Below are positions 36,070-44,403 of a stretch of DNA of 64,000 nt, one piece after another. How positions within the stretch are numbered: position 1 is the first letter of the stretch; every line of letters begins with the position of its first letter. Made by a program: the position numbers and the translations under genes. Below the pieces are notes generated by a model, which saw only the letters and a program-made list of their open reading frames with translations, did not search any database and was not told the origin of the DNA. This DNA comes from Oceanicaulis sp. (lineage in GTDB: Bacteria; Pseudomonadota; Alphaproteobacteria; Caulobacterales; Maricaulaceae): NCBI GenBank assembly GCA_040112665.1, contig CP157796.1, positions 2,133,501 to 2,197,500 of the forward strand, written 5' to 3'.

Positions 36070-38262
36070 ATGACCTACACCCACTTCAAATTCGACGTCG
36101 ACGGCGACGGGATCGCGCTGATCACCTTCGACAGCCCGAACGTCTCGATGAACGTGCTGTCGAACGCCGTCATGGGCGAGATCGACGACATCGTGAACAA
36201 GATCGCCTCCGACGGGGCGATCAAGGGCGCGGTGATCACGTCCGGCAAGAAAGCCTTCTGCGCGGGCGCGGACCTCAGCGAGCTGGGCGGCGGCATGGCC
36301 GAGCTGTCCGGCCTGTCCGAGGAGGAGGCGAAGGCCAAGCTCTTCGAGACCGCCTATCGTCTGAACCAGACGCTGCGCAATCTCGAGACCTGCGGCAAGC
36401 CGATCGCGGCGGCGATCAACGGCCTGGCGCTGGGCGGCGGCTTCGAGGTGACGCTCGCGTGCCATTACCGCGTCATGGCCAGCGACACCGGCGCCAAGCT
36501 GGGCCTGCCTGAATCCCTGGTTGGCGTTCTGCCCGGCGGCGGCGGCACCCAGCGCCTGCCGCGCCTGATCGGCGTGATGAACGCCGCCCCGATCATGCTG
36601 CAGGGCAAGCAGTTCGACGCCGACAGCGCCAAGGCGCAGGGCGTGGTGCACGAGGTCGCTCCGGCGTCGGAGATCGTCGCCAAGGCCAAGGAGCTGGTCA
36701 AAGCCGACCCGATGGGCGGCAAGCAGCCCTGGGATCAGGACAAGTTCAAGATCCCCGGCGGCGGCCCGTTCCACCCCGCCGGCATGCAGGTCTTCGCCGG
36801 CGCTTCGCCGATGCTGCTGAAAGAGACCTACGGCAACTATCCGGCTCAGCGTTACATCCTGTCTTGCGTCTACGAGGGCCTGCAGGTCCCGATGGACGCC
36901 GCGCTCAGGATCGAGAGCCGGTATTTCACCAAGCTGCTGATGCGGCCTGAAAGCCGGAACATGATCCGCTCGCTCTTCCTGTCCAAGCAGGCGCTTGAAA
37001 AGGGCGCCCGCCGGCCGGCCGGTCAGGAGAAGAAGGAACTCAGGAAGATCGGCGTCATCGGCGCAGGCTTCATGGGCGCTGGCGTCGCCACCGTGTCGGC
37101 CCAGGCCGGGCTTGAAGTGGTCCTCATCGACAAGGACCAGGAAAGCGCGGACAAGGGCAAGCAGCACGTCGCCGACCACTTCGCCAAGGGCGTGAAGAAG
37201 GGCAAGGTGACCGAGGAGGCCGCCAGGGCGAAGACCGATCTCGTCACCGCGACGACGGATTACAGCCTGCTCAAGGACGTCGATCTCGTCGTCGAGGCGG
37301 TGTTCGAGAACTCAGAGCTCAAGCACAAGATCACGCAGATGGCCGAAGAGCATCTGCCCGAGACCGCCGTGTTCGGCTCGAACACCTCGACCATTCCGAT
37401 CACCTCGCTGGCCGAGGCCTCGAAGCGTCCGGAGAACTTCATCGGCATCCACTTCTTCTCGCCGGTCGAGAAGATGATGCTGGTCGAGCTGATCGTGGGC
37501 GAGAAGACGGGCGATGCGGCGATCTCGCTGGCGCTCGACTTCGTGGGCAAGATCAAGAAGACCCCGATCGTGGTCGCCGACACGCGCGGCTTCTACGCGA
37601 ACCGTTGCGTCATGCGCTATATCGAGCAGGGCATGTACATGCTCACCGAGGGCGTCAAACCCGCCCTGATCGAGAACGGCGCGAAGATGGCCGGCATGCC
37701 GGTGGGCCCGCTTTCCCTTCAGGACGAGGTCGCGATCGATCTCGGCTACAAGGTGCTGCAGCAGACCAAGAAGGACCTCGGCGACAAGTTCGAGGACACC
37801 CCGAACGCCACCGTCATCGAGAAGATGTACGAGCTCGGCCGCTACGGGCGGAAGAACGCCAAGGGCTTCTACGTCTACGGCGAGGACGGCAAGCGGCTCT
37901 GGGACGAGCTCGACCAGTTCGCGCCCGGCGGGAAGCTGGCCGAAGACCAGCCCACGGTCGCCGAGATCAAGGACCGCATCCTCTACGCCCAGGCCATCGA
38001 GGCCGCGCGCACCATGGAGGAGAACATCGTCGCCGATCCGCGCGAAGCCGATGTCGGCTCGATCCTGGCCTGGGGCTTCGCGCCCTATACCGGCGGGGTG
38101 CTGAGCTTCATCGACACCGTGGGCGCGGCGAAGTTCGTGGCCCGGGCCGACGAGCTGAAAGCCAAATACGGCAAGCCCTTCGAAGTCCCGCAGCTCCTGC
38201 GCGACATGGCCGCCAAGAACGAAACCTTCTACGGCCGCTTCAAGCCGGCGAAGGCGGCCTAG
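36070..38262 (+). CDS. fadJ: Multifunctional beta-oxidation enzyme (enoyl-CoA hydratase / 3-hydroxyacyl-CoA dehydrogenase), FadJ/FadB type
   Basis: A 730-residue two-part enzyme. Residues 1-200 are the hydratase (crotonase) domain with KKAFCAGADLSELG and the ALGGGFEVTLACHYRV oxyanion motif. Residues about 320-500 are the NAD-binding dehydrogenase domain (GVIGAGFMGAGVATVSAQAG), then the 3HCDH C-terminal domain with NRCVMRYIEQG. RBS GAGGACAGAG. It probably forms a complex with the thiolase upstream. A strong terminator follows. Confidence 0.93.
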   Translation: MTYTHFKFDVDGDGIALITFDSPNVSMNVLSNAVMGEIDDIVNKIASDGAIKGAVITSGKKAFCAGADLSELGGGMAELSGLSEEEAKAKLFETAYRLNQTLRNLETCGKPIAAAINGLALGGGFEVTLACHYRVMASDTGAKLGLPESLVGVLPGGGGTQRLPRLIGVMNAAPIMLQGKQFDADSAKAQGVVHEVAPASEIVAKAKELVKADPMGGKQPWDQDKFKIPGGGPFHPAGMQVFAGASPMLLKETYGNYPAQRYILSCVYEGLQVPMDAALRIESRYFTKLLMRPESRNMIRSLFLSKQALEKGARRPAGQEKKELRKIGVIGAGFMGAGVATVSAQAGLEVVLIDKDQESADKGKQHVADHFAKGVKKGKVTEEAARAKTDLVTATTDYSLLKDVDLVVEAVFENSELKHKITQMAEEHLPETAVFGSNTSTIPITSLAEASKRPENFIGIHFFSPVEKMMLVELIVGEKTGDAAISLALDFVGKIKKTPIVVADTRGFYANRCVMRYIEQGMYMLTEGVKPALIENGAKMAGMPVGPLSLQDEVAIDLGYKVLQQTKKDLGDKFEDTPNATVIEKMYELGRYGRKNAKGFYVYGEDGKRLWDELDQFAPGGKLAEDQPTVAEIKDRILYAQAIEAARTMEENIVADPREADVGSILAWGFAPYTGGVLSFIDTVGAAKFVARADELKAKYGKPFEVPQLLRDMAAKNETFYGRFKPAKAA

Positions 38263-38290
38263 GGCTCACGCTCTACGGCAGAACGAAGAG

Positions 38291-38323
38291 CCCCGGCGTG
38301 CGATGAGCGCGCCGGGGTTTTTT
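38291..38323 (+). terminator. Rho-independent terminator of the beta-oxidation operon
   Basis: Stem CCCCGGCG (38291-38298) / CGCCGGGG (38310-38317), 11-nt loop, followed by TTTTTTG. It begins 28 bp after the fadJ stop. Confidence 0.9.
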
Positions 38324-38350
38324 GTTTTCAGACGGCTGCAGAGACTTCCT

Positions 38351-38492
38351 TCCCTCCCCTTGATGGGGAGGGTCCGCCCGCAGGGCGGGGGTGGGGTGAT
38401 GATCGTAGAGCGCCATCCTCTGCAGACGCAGGCGCTCCCCCACCCGTCTCGGCGCTGCGCGCCGATCCACCCTCCCCGCAGAGGGGGAGGGA
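38351..38492. repeat. Dispersed intergenic hairpin repeat, full copy
   Basis: Same unit as at 5115-5228: CCCTCCCCTTGATGGGGAGG hairpin, GTCCGCCCGCAGGGCGG hairpin, core GATCGTAGAGCGC, GCAGACGCAGGCGCT, and the closing CCACCCTCCCC/GGGGAGGGA pair. The variable segment before the close is TCTCGGCGCTGCGCGCCGA here. With the terminator it fills the 345-bp gap between fadJ and the DUF4142 gene. Confidence 0.8.
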
Positions 38493-38607
38493 ACACGCGG
38501 AGGTCGGCCGCTGCTATAGCATCTGCCTCCCTCCCTCACGGAACATCGCCGCACGCCTGCGTGTTCGCTGAGCAGAGTCCCCCCTCAGCGATCAAAGGAG
38601 TTCCCTC

Positions 38608-39144
38608 ATGGCGGAACGACACACAGGCCCGATGAACTTCGTGGACAAGGCGATGGACAAGATCGGCGGCATGCTCGGCAAGACCAAGGCGAGCGGGACC
38701 GACGACGCCGGCGAGTTCGTCGAGAACGCCGCGATCGGCAACGCCTACGAGCTCAAGGCCGCCCATATCGCCAAGCAGCGCACGCAGAACCAGCAGGTGC
38801 GCGAGTTCGCCGAGCAGATGATCGCCGACCACGAGCACGCCAAAAACGAGCTTCAGTCCACGCTCACCACCCATCCCGACGCGCCGAACACGCCCGACGG
38901 GCTGGACAGCCGCCGCGAGCAGATGGTCGAGCATCTTGAAAAGGCGCCCGACGAGGAATTCGACGCGCGCTACGCCGAGCAGCAGGACCTCGCCCACCAG
39001 GAGACGGTGAAGCTGTTTGAAAGCTACGCCGATGAGGGCGGCCATGCCGGTCTGAAGCGCTTCGCCGCCCAGATGCTGCCCACCCTGCGCGAGCACTTGG
39101 AAAAAGCGCAGGCCCTGCGCAGCCGCCTCGACGGCGCGCACTAG
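38608..39144 (+). CDS. DUF4142-like four-helix protein
   Basis: A 178-residue helical protein with no signal peptide. It matches the DUF4142 pattern: FVENAAIGNAYELKAAHIAK, then QQVREFAEQMIADHEHAKNEL. DUF4142 proteins form ferritin-like helical bundles and are often stress-linked; most are exported, this one seems cytoplasmic. RBS AAGGAG. Flanked on both sides by the hairpin repeat. Confidence 0.75.
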   Translation: MAERHTGPMNFVDKAMDKIGGMLGKTKASGTDDAGEFVENAAIGNAYELKAAHIAKQRTQNQQVREFAEQMIADHEHAKNELQSTLTTHPDAPNTPDGLDSRREQMVEHLEKAPDEEFDARYAEQQDLAHQETVKLFESYADEGGHAGLKRFAAQMLPTLREHLEKAQALRSRLDGAH

Positions 39145-39158
39145 CGCCGAGCGCCTTA

Positions 39159-39303
39159 CTCCCTCCCCTTGATGGGGAGGGTGTCAGGCGAAGCCTGACG
39201 GGTGGGGTGAGGATCGTAGAGCGCTGAAACCTGCAGACCTTGGCGCTCCCCCACCCGACCCGGACCTACGGTCCGGCCCACCCTCCCCACAGAGGGGGAG
39301 GGA
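39159..39303. repeat. Dispersed intergenic hairpin repeat, full copy
   Basis: Third full copy: CTCCCTCCCCTTGATGGGG hairpin, variable hairpin TGTCAGGCGAAGCCTGACG, core GATCGTAGAGCGC, GCAGACCTTGGCGCT, then CCCGGACCTACGGTCCGG variable hairpin and the CACCCTCCCC/GGGGAGGGA close. Variable hairpins change sequence but stay self-complementary, which argues for selection on RNA or DNA structure. Confidence 0.8.
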
Positions 39304-39418
39304 ATTAGCCCGGCGGACTCCGCCGCCGGAAACGCACGAAGAAACCCTCGGCGAGCCGGAACCCCGAGCGGCGCGAACGGGTTGATCTTTCAAGCAGACG
39401 CGGAAGGAGAGCGACCCG

Positions 39419-39886
39419 ATGGCTTCGCACCGCAGCACTTCGAACGCCCCCGCCGACGATCAGGCCTTTCAGGAAATCTTCGACGAGGACAAGGCGGCGA
39501 ACGACGCCGAGATCGGCCGTCCGGACCGCGACAAGGAAGACGAGCGCGTCCAGCCCGTCGACCAGGCGCTGACCGGCGCGCGCGGCGAACGCTTCGGCGT
39601 GGAGGTCCGCGCCGAGGGCTCCGATCCGGGCCGCCAGGACGAGGACGAACGCCGCGAACGCGCCGCCGAAGAGGCCGCCGAGGACGACGTCCCGGTGCCC
39701 AACGGCCCGGCGAGCGACACGCCGCGCAAGCCCACCGACACCGACGTCAAGCACACGCCCGGCCAGACCGCGCCGAAGTCGGACAATAAATCCGGCGACG
39801 ACGGCACGATGAGCGAGGAGGAGCGGCTCGACGAGGCGATGAAGGAGACCTTTCCCGCCTCCGACCCGCCGCCGACCCAGCCCTAG
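39419..39886 (+). CDS. Disordered acidic protein with C-terminal TFPASDPP motif
   Basis: A 155-residue, charged, probably unfolded protein, rich in Asp, Glu, Arg, Pro. RBS GAAGGAGAG precedes the ATG. The last 25 residues contain LDEAMKETFPASDPPPTQP; this AMxETFPASDPP tail recurs at the end of many small alphaproteobacterial proteins of unknown function. No signal peptide or domain otherwise. A terminator follows 33 bp later. Confidence 0.7.
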   Translation: MASHRSTSNAPADDQAFQEIFDEDKAANDAEIGRPDRDKEDERVQPVDQALTGARGERFGVEVRAEGSDPGRQDEDERRERAAEEAAEDDVPVPNGPASDTPRKPTDTDVKHTPGQTAPKSDNKSGDDGTMSEEERLDEAMKETFPASDPPPTQP

Positions 39887-39918
39887 CGGGCCGGTTTCAG
39901 AAGTAAAAACAAGACCGA

Positions 39919-39950
39919 ACGGGGTCCTGTGCAGACAGGGCCCCGTTTTC
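39919..39950 (+). terminator. Rho-independent terminator
   Basis: Stem ACGGGGTCCTGT (39919-39930) / ACAGGGCCCCGT (39935-39946) with one mismatch and a GCAG loop, then TTTTCGTTTT. It ends the 39419-39886 transcript. Confidence 0.85.
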
Positions 39951-40337
39951 GTTTTGCAGAGCCGTTCATTTGTGTTAATAAAACATTGAAAAGACGGACC
40001 GGCGAAGCCTCGTGTCTTTGCGGTGTCCCCGTGTCTTTAAACAGACCGGGCGTGGGCGCCCTCGTGCGCCGCGACACGTCCGTATGCCGCCCCCGCCTCG
40101 CGGGGGAGCCGCCCCGCGCCGCCAGCTCGGGGCCCCGGAAAGACCGCAGTAGAGGCGCGATCACAGCGCAAGCGGCCCTTCCGAGAACAGGGCGACCGCC
40201 CGCCGACCGGCCCCCCGCAGCCGGAGCGGGCGGCCCGCCCGCGGCGCGGCGTTTCACAAATCAGTCGACGAAAAGCCGCAGCGCGTCTAGGAACGCCGGT
40301 CATACCGGTCATTCCGACCCTCCACGCCCCGGACGCC
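39951..40337. other. Intergenic stretch without a recognised gene
   Basis: About 390 bp between a terminator and the LysR start. The first 50 bp are AT-rich (TTTGTGTTAATAAAACATTG, 39969-39988), a possible promoter for the LysR gene. The rest is very GC-rich; open frames here lack an RBS and resemble no known family. Confidence 0.5.
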
Positions 40338-41228
40338 ATGGACCGCATCGACGCGTTTCGCCTTTTCGCCGCCGTCGCCGAGCTCGAGAGCTTCACCCGG
40401 GCCGCCGACCGGCTCGGCCTGACGCCGGGCGCCGCGTCCAAGCAGATCGCCGCGCTGGAAGACCGCATGCAGGCGCGCCTGCTCGAACGCACCACGCGCT
40501 CTGTCCGGCTGACGGACGCTGGCCGGGCGCTGCTCGACCGGGTGCGGCCCTGGCTTCACGAATACGAGGCGATCGAGAACGGTCTGGTCTCGGCCCAGGC
40601 CGCAGCCGCGGGCGTGCTGCGCGTCTCGGCCTCGGTGGATTTCGGCGCGAACCGGCTGATCGAGCCGGTCACCGCCTTCATGGACAAATGGCCCCAGGTG
40701 GAGGTTCGCCTCGAACTCGCCGACCGCATGGTCGATCTCGTCGACGAGGGTTACGACCTTGCGGTGCGCATCGGCCATCTCACCGATTCAAGCCTGATCG
40801 CGAAGAAGCTCGCCGACGCGCCGCTGACCCTCATCGCGAGCCCGGACTATCTCGCTCGCCACGGCGCGCCGTCCCATCCGTCCGAGTTGTCGCGTCACGC
40901 CTGCATCGTGGATCGCAACAAGCCTGCGCCCAATCTCTGGCGCTTCTCGAACGGCGTGGAGACGGTCGAGGCGAAGATCACCGGCCGGCTGAGCCTGAAC
41001 GGCGCGCGCGCGGCGGTCGCTGCGGCGTGTGCGGGGGCGGGGATCGCCTGCCCGCCGGGCTGGGCGGCGAAGGAGTCCATCGAAGCGGGCCGCTGCGTGC
41101 CGGTGCTGGAAGGCTGGGCGCCCGATCATCGCGATCTGTGGGCGGTCTTCCCCTCGAACCGCTATCTCGCCCATAGGGTGAGGCTGTTCGTCGATCACCT
41201 GGCCGACTGGTTCAAGGACGGGCTCTAG
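40338..41228 (+). CDS. LysR family transcriptional regulator
   Basis: A 296-residue regulator. The N-terminal helix-turn-helix is FRLFAAVAELESFTRAADRL through TPGAASKQIAALEDRM, and the effector domain begins near residue 90. The KQIAALE and LERTTRSVRLTDAG stretches fit the large AaeR/DmlR-like branch. Its last 17 bp overlap the end of the convergent pufC gene. Whether it regulates the reaction-centre genes is unknown; convergent position argues neither way. Confidence 0.88.
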   Translation: MDRIDAFRLFAAVAELESFTRAADRLGLTPGAASKQIAALEDRMQARLLERTTRSVRLTDAGRALLDRVRPWLHEYEAIENGLVSAQAAAAGVLRVSASVDFGANRLIEPVTAFMDKWPQVEVRLELADRMVDLVDEGYDLAVRIGHLTDSSLIAKKLADAPLTLIASPDYLARHGAPSHPSELSRHACIVDRNKPAPNLWRFSNGVETVEAKITGRLSLNGARAAVAAACAGAGIACPPGWAAKESIEAGRCVPVLEGWAPDHRDLWAVFPSNRYLAHRVRLFVDHLADWFKDGL

Positions 41229-42342
41229 GCGGCCGGGCGGTCTCGGGCTCGGGGGTTTCGCCGACCAGGCCTGGAAACAGCGAAAGCATCGGCACGCCGC
41301 CCAGCGGCTTTCGCTCGCCGACATGGCAGGACATGCAATTTGCCTTGAACGGATCGCCGACAGGGCCGAGCCGGTCTTCAGGCAGGATGTCGGCCAGCGG
41401 CTCGATATGGTCGCGATTGATCCGCCGGGTCTGGTGGATGGCGTGGAAGGCGTCCACCCGGTAGGGCGTGCTCTGCTCCCAGTCGTAGAAGGCGCGGGTG
41501 TTGTGGCAGAAGGTGCAGTTCTGCCCCAAAGCGTCCGACATCTGCATCATCAGAAGGTAGGTGTTCTCAGCGCGGGTGAAGACCGGGCCTTCCTCGGGCG
41601 GCAGCTCAGGCTCGCGCTCAGGCGGGACGATCGCGTCGCGCGCCTGAAGCCCCGCGGCGCGATCGTCCTCGAGCAGGAACAGCTCGAACGCCTCGCGCGG
41701 GAAGAAATCCCGGATCGTCGTCGCGGTGCGGATCCAGGGCGGGGGCTCCTGATACCAGCGCTCCTCGGGGCCGGGCCAGTCGCCGGCCTTGTACCAGCCG
41801 TACTCGGGCACGTTCTGACCGCGATGGCAGGTGAAGCAGGTCACCCCTTGCGGCCGGATATGGTCCTCCTCGGCGTTGAGTTCCCGGACCATCTTCATCA
41901 TCTCGCGCGCCACGTCGAACTGGTAGGGCGGCTCGGCGTCGAAATCGGGCAGGCCGTTCGCCGCCTCGGCGTGACAGAAGGTGCAGCCCTCGTTCGGCGC
42001 GACCCAGCGGGTGATGGCGACCTGAAGCCGGTCGAACTGGGCCCGGTCGAGATCGCCCAGGACCTGCACGTCGTCATAGACCTCGCCGGCGGTGACGCCT
42101 GCGTCCTCGACCAGGGGCGGAACAGGAAACTCCAGCTCGTTCAGAGGGTCGGGCCGCCGGGTGCGGGCGTTCAGCGTGTACATCGAGATCGCCGCGGGGC
42201 CGAGCTCCTCGCTCACCCAGGCTTCGTTGGACATGGGCGGGCTGTCCCAGTCCGGCAGCAGGAGCACGGCCAGAAGCCCGCCGCCGCCGAAGAGCGCCAC
42301 GAGGGTGAAGAACAGGCGCTTGCCCTGGGGATCGCGTTTCAT
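41212..42342 (-). CDS. pufC: Photosynthetic reaction-centre tetrahaem cytochrome subunit
   Basis: A 376-residue c-type cytochrome that passes electrons to the oxidised special pair. Four CxxCH haem sites are visible: C120-H124, C169-H173, C276-H280, C336-H340. The N-terminus has one membrane segment (about residues 10-30) but no lipobox cysteine, so it is probably held by an uncleaved anchor instead of lipid. An acidic Pro/Glu insert lies between haems 2 and 3 (about residues 225-255). Start overlaps the pufM stop by 4 bp. Last gene of pufLMC; its end overlaps a convergent LysR gene. Confidence 0.95.
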   Translation of the reverse strand: MKRDPQGKRLFFTLVALFGGGGLLAVLLLPDWDSPPMSNEAWVSEELGPAAISMYTLNARTRRPDPLNELEFPVPPLVEDAGVTAGEVYDDVQVLGDLDRAQFDRLQVAITRWVAPNEGCTFCHAEAANGLPDFDAEPPYQFDVAREMMKMVRELNAEEDHIRPQGVTCFTCHRGQNVPEYGWYKAGDWPGPEERWYQEPPPWIRTATTIRDFFPREAFELFLLEDDRAAGLQARDAIVPPEREPELPPEEGPVFTRAENTYLLMMQMSDALGQNCTFCHNTRAFYDWEQSTPYRVDAFHAIHQTRRINRDHIEPLADILPEDRLGPVGDPFKANCMSCHVGERKPLGGVPMLSLFPGLVGETPEPETARPPRARP

Positions 42343-43319
42343 GGGTCCAGCGTCCCCTGTTCTGCGCCCTCGGGCGGAACCAGATCGGGGTACATCTCCG
42401 GATAGGTCGGCGCGAGGCCCCATTTCACGCCCCACTCGTACCAATTGTCGACCACCGTGCCGGTCAGAAGGATGCCGATGCCGCCGGTGATCGGGGTGAG
42501 GATGGCGAACCAGTAGATCCAGCGATGGATGGACTCGAAATTGGCGTTGAAGCCCATGGTCCAGCGCCAGAACAGCGCGCCGCGCTCGGTCGCCGTGCCG
42601 CGATCGGCGATCTCCTCGGCCTCGCGCTCGGCGCCGAAGCGGGCGGTCGCCAGGATCGTGCCGCCATGCATCGCCCAGAGCAAAACCGAGCCGTACAGGA
42701 AGACGATGGAGAGGCAGTGGAACGGGTTATAGTAGAAATTCCCGTAAAGCACTGAAATCGTTGCGGTCCAGTTGAGGTGCGGGATGATGCCGAAGGGCGG
42801 CGCCTCTTCCCAGCTGCCCATGATCAGCGGCCTGAACAGCCCGATGCACAGAAACAGCCAGATCGCAGAGGCGAACGCCCAGCTGACATGCGTGCCCATG
42901 CCCAGCGCCTTGGCGCGGGTGTAGATGCGCGCCCACCAGCACAGCACCGAGATCGTCAGGGTGAACCCGGCCCATTGCCACCAGCCGCCCTCGTTGAGCG
43001 GACGCAGGTGGAGCCCCGGCCCGGTGGGCGGATCGAGCCTGTGCCAGCCCATGCCGCGGATGAAGGCGATGAGGTTCCAGTCCGCCTGGGCCCAGAAATT
43101 GAAGCCCATGATGCAGATCGAGATCGTGCCGAAGATCAGCGCCGCCCAGCCCCACCAGCCGAAATAGGACCGGCCGATCTGCGGATCGCCGATCCAGCCC
43201 AGCCAGGCGGAGAAATACGGCCCGAGAAATCCGAAGCGCTCGCGGCCGGGCACCGGGATCGGCTTGTCGACCGGGCCGCGCATCTGGATCTGGGTGTAGA
43301 GCGAGCGGAAACGGGCCAT
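42339..43319 (-). CDS. pufM: Photosynthetic reaction-centre M subunit
   Basis: A 326-residue protein with five membrane helices, one half of the type-II reaction-centre core. Ligands are intact by comparison with Rhodobacter sphaeroides: H201 for the special-pair bacteriochlorophyll (NPFH), and H218, E233 and H265 for the non-haem iron (AMHG, ERE, SIHRW). An Asp at residue 45 (GWIGDPQIG) sits where R. sphaeroides has Asn M44. The C-terminus is extended, as in species with a bound cytochrome. Overlaps pufL by 3 bp and pufC by 4 bp. Confidence 0.98.
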   Translation of the reverse strand: MARFRSLYTQIQMRGPVDKPIPVPGRERFGFLGPYFSAWLGWIGDPQIGRSYFGWWGWAALIFGTISICIMGFNFWAQADWNLIAFIRGMGWHRLDPPTGPGLHLRPLNEGGWWQWAGFTLTISVLCWWARIYTRAKALGMGTHVSWAFASAIWLFLCIGLFRPLIMGSWEEAPPFGIIPHLNWTATISVLYGNFYYNPFHCLSIVFLYGSVLLWAMHGGTILATARFGAEREAEEIADRGTATERGALFWRWTMGFNANFESIHRWIYWFAILTPITGGIGILLTGTVVDNWYEWGVKWGLAPTYPEMYPDLVPPEGAEQGTLDP

Positions 43320-44185
43320 CAGGCGTTCTCCATCTCGCGCGACAGGCCGGGCAGGCCGAGCTCGTCCCAGAAGGGCAGCTGCAGATACCAGTCGTACCAG
43401 TACGGCCATCCGCCCGACCAGAACGGCCCGGCGATCAGCATGCACAGCGCGCTCCACAGCCCGGCGTTGATCGCGCAGATCCAGCCCAGCCGGTGAATGC
43501 CCAGCGGGCCGATCGAATAGAAGATGATGTCGCGGAAATACTGGTTCTCGTGCTCGCCGAATTTCGCGGTCTCGCGCACGGGATTGTTGACCGTGGACAG
43601 GATCACCCCGCCGTGCATGGCCAGGATCAGCGTCGTTCCGAAGAAGAACGACACCGCGATCATGTGCGCCGGATTGTAATGAAAGTGCAGGCCCTGATAG
43701 CCGACGTTCGACACCCAATCGAGATGGGCGAATATCCCGTAGGGAAAGCCGTGCCCCCACGCGCCCAGCAGCACCGGCCGGATCACGGTGAGGGTGGAAT
43801 ACGCGAAGATCGCCGCGCTGAACGCGAACGGCACGTGAAGCCCCATGCCCAGCTTGCGCGCGATCTCCACCTGTCTCAGCGCCCAGGAGATGAAGGCGCC
43901 GTGCGCGCAGATCGTCACGATGATCCAGGACCCGCCGTCGTAGAAGGGCGCCCAGCCCAGCCCGTAGCTGAGCGGGGGCGGCGCGACGGTCATCTGCCAG
44001 ACGTTCCACACGCCGGTTTCCGCGATGTCCAGAAACAGGCAGGTCACCCCGACGATCGTGAACAGGATCGTCGTGACGCCGAAAAAGCCGACATAAAAAG
44101 GTCCGACCCAGAAGTCGAACGGCGTGCCGCGCACCAGGCCGCCTCCGGCGGCGCGGTATCGCGGCTCGTACGTGAGAAGAGCCAT
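43319..44185 (-). CDS. pufL: Photosynthetic reaction-centre L subunit
   Basis: A 288-residue protein with five membrane helices. Ligands are intact: H174 for the special pair (NPAHM), H169 beside it, H191 and H231 for the iron (AMHG, GIHRLG), E213 at the QB site. The residue after E213 is Asn where R. sphaeroides has Asp L213. First gene of the puf operon; normally pufB and pufA (light-harvesting 1) precede it, but the start is only 218 bp from puhA and the spacer holds no antenna gene. RBS GGACGGGG. Confidence 0.98.
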   Translation of the reverse strand: MALLTYEPRYRAAGGGLVRGTPFDFWVGPFYVGFFGVTTILFTIVGVTCLFLDIAETGVWNVWQMTVAPPPLSYGLGWAPFYDGGSWIIVTICAHGAFISWALRQVEIARKLGMGLHVPFAFSAAIFAYSTLTVIRPVLLGAWGHGFPYGIFAHLDWVSNVGYQGLHFHYNPAHMIAVSFFFGTTLILAMHGGVILSTVNNPVRETAKFGEHENQYFRDIIFYSIGPLGIHRLGWICAINAGLWSALCMLIAGPFWSGGWPYWYDWYLQLPFWDELGLPGLSREMENA

Positions 44186-44403
44186 CGCCCCGTCCAGTCA
44201 GTTGACACGCCGGACGTAAAGCGTGGGTGACGGACAGGGTTCCTGAATATCTTCGATTTTCTATGGAACGTTCTGGAAAATCGAGAGGGAAACTCTGGCA
44301 GTCGTCTGAAAACGCTTGCGAAACAATACCCGTAAAAAATCTGGAACAATCCCCGTTGTCAGAGAGTTCTGACATTGCGTGATATGCGCCATAGGGGCTT
44401 TTT
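44186..44403. promoter_or_regulatory. Divergent puf/puh promoter region
   Basis: A 218-bp spacer between pufL (minus) and puhA (plus), clearly more AT-rich than its neighbours. It must hold both promoters. It contains a perfect PpsR/CrtJ-type palindrome (separate entry) and an overlapping possible puhA promoter TTGTCA (44356-44361) - 18 bp - TGATAT (44380-44385). TCTGGAA occurs twice (44271-44277, 44340-44346), of unknown meaning. No frame codes for an LH1 alpha or beta polypeptide. Confidence 0.7.
44357..44374. promoter_or_regulatory. PpsR/CrtJ-type binding site
   Basis: TGTCAGAGAGTTCTGACA fits TGT-N12-ACA and is a perfect 7+4+7 inverted repeat, 29 bp before the puhA start. PpsR/CrtJ is the redox- and light-responsive repressor of photosynthesis genes in purple bacteria. 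The site overlaps the proposed -35 box, the right place for repression. No ppsR gene lies in the window. Confidence 0.75.

Noticed and set aside
39929..41176. 415-codon frame overlapping the LysR gene
   Set aside because: Arg/Gly/Pro-rich shadow of a clear LysR gene in another frame.
44044..44349. Possible antenna polypeptide gene upstream of pufL
   Set aside because: The 101-codon minus-strand frame mostly overlaps pufL out of frame, is Arg/Ser-rich and has no hydrophobic helix with the LH1 histidine.
42339..44375. A 678-residue frame joining pufM with upstream sequence
   Set aside because: The extra part is pufL read out of frame; pufM starts at 43319, overlapping the pufL stop.
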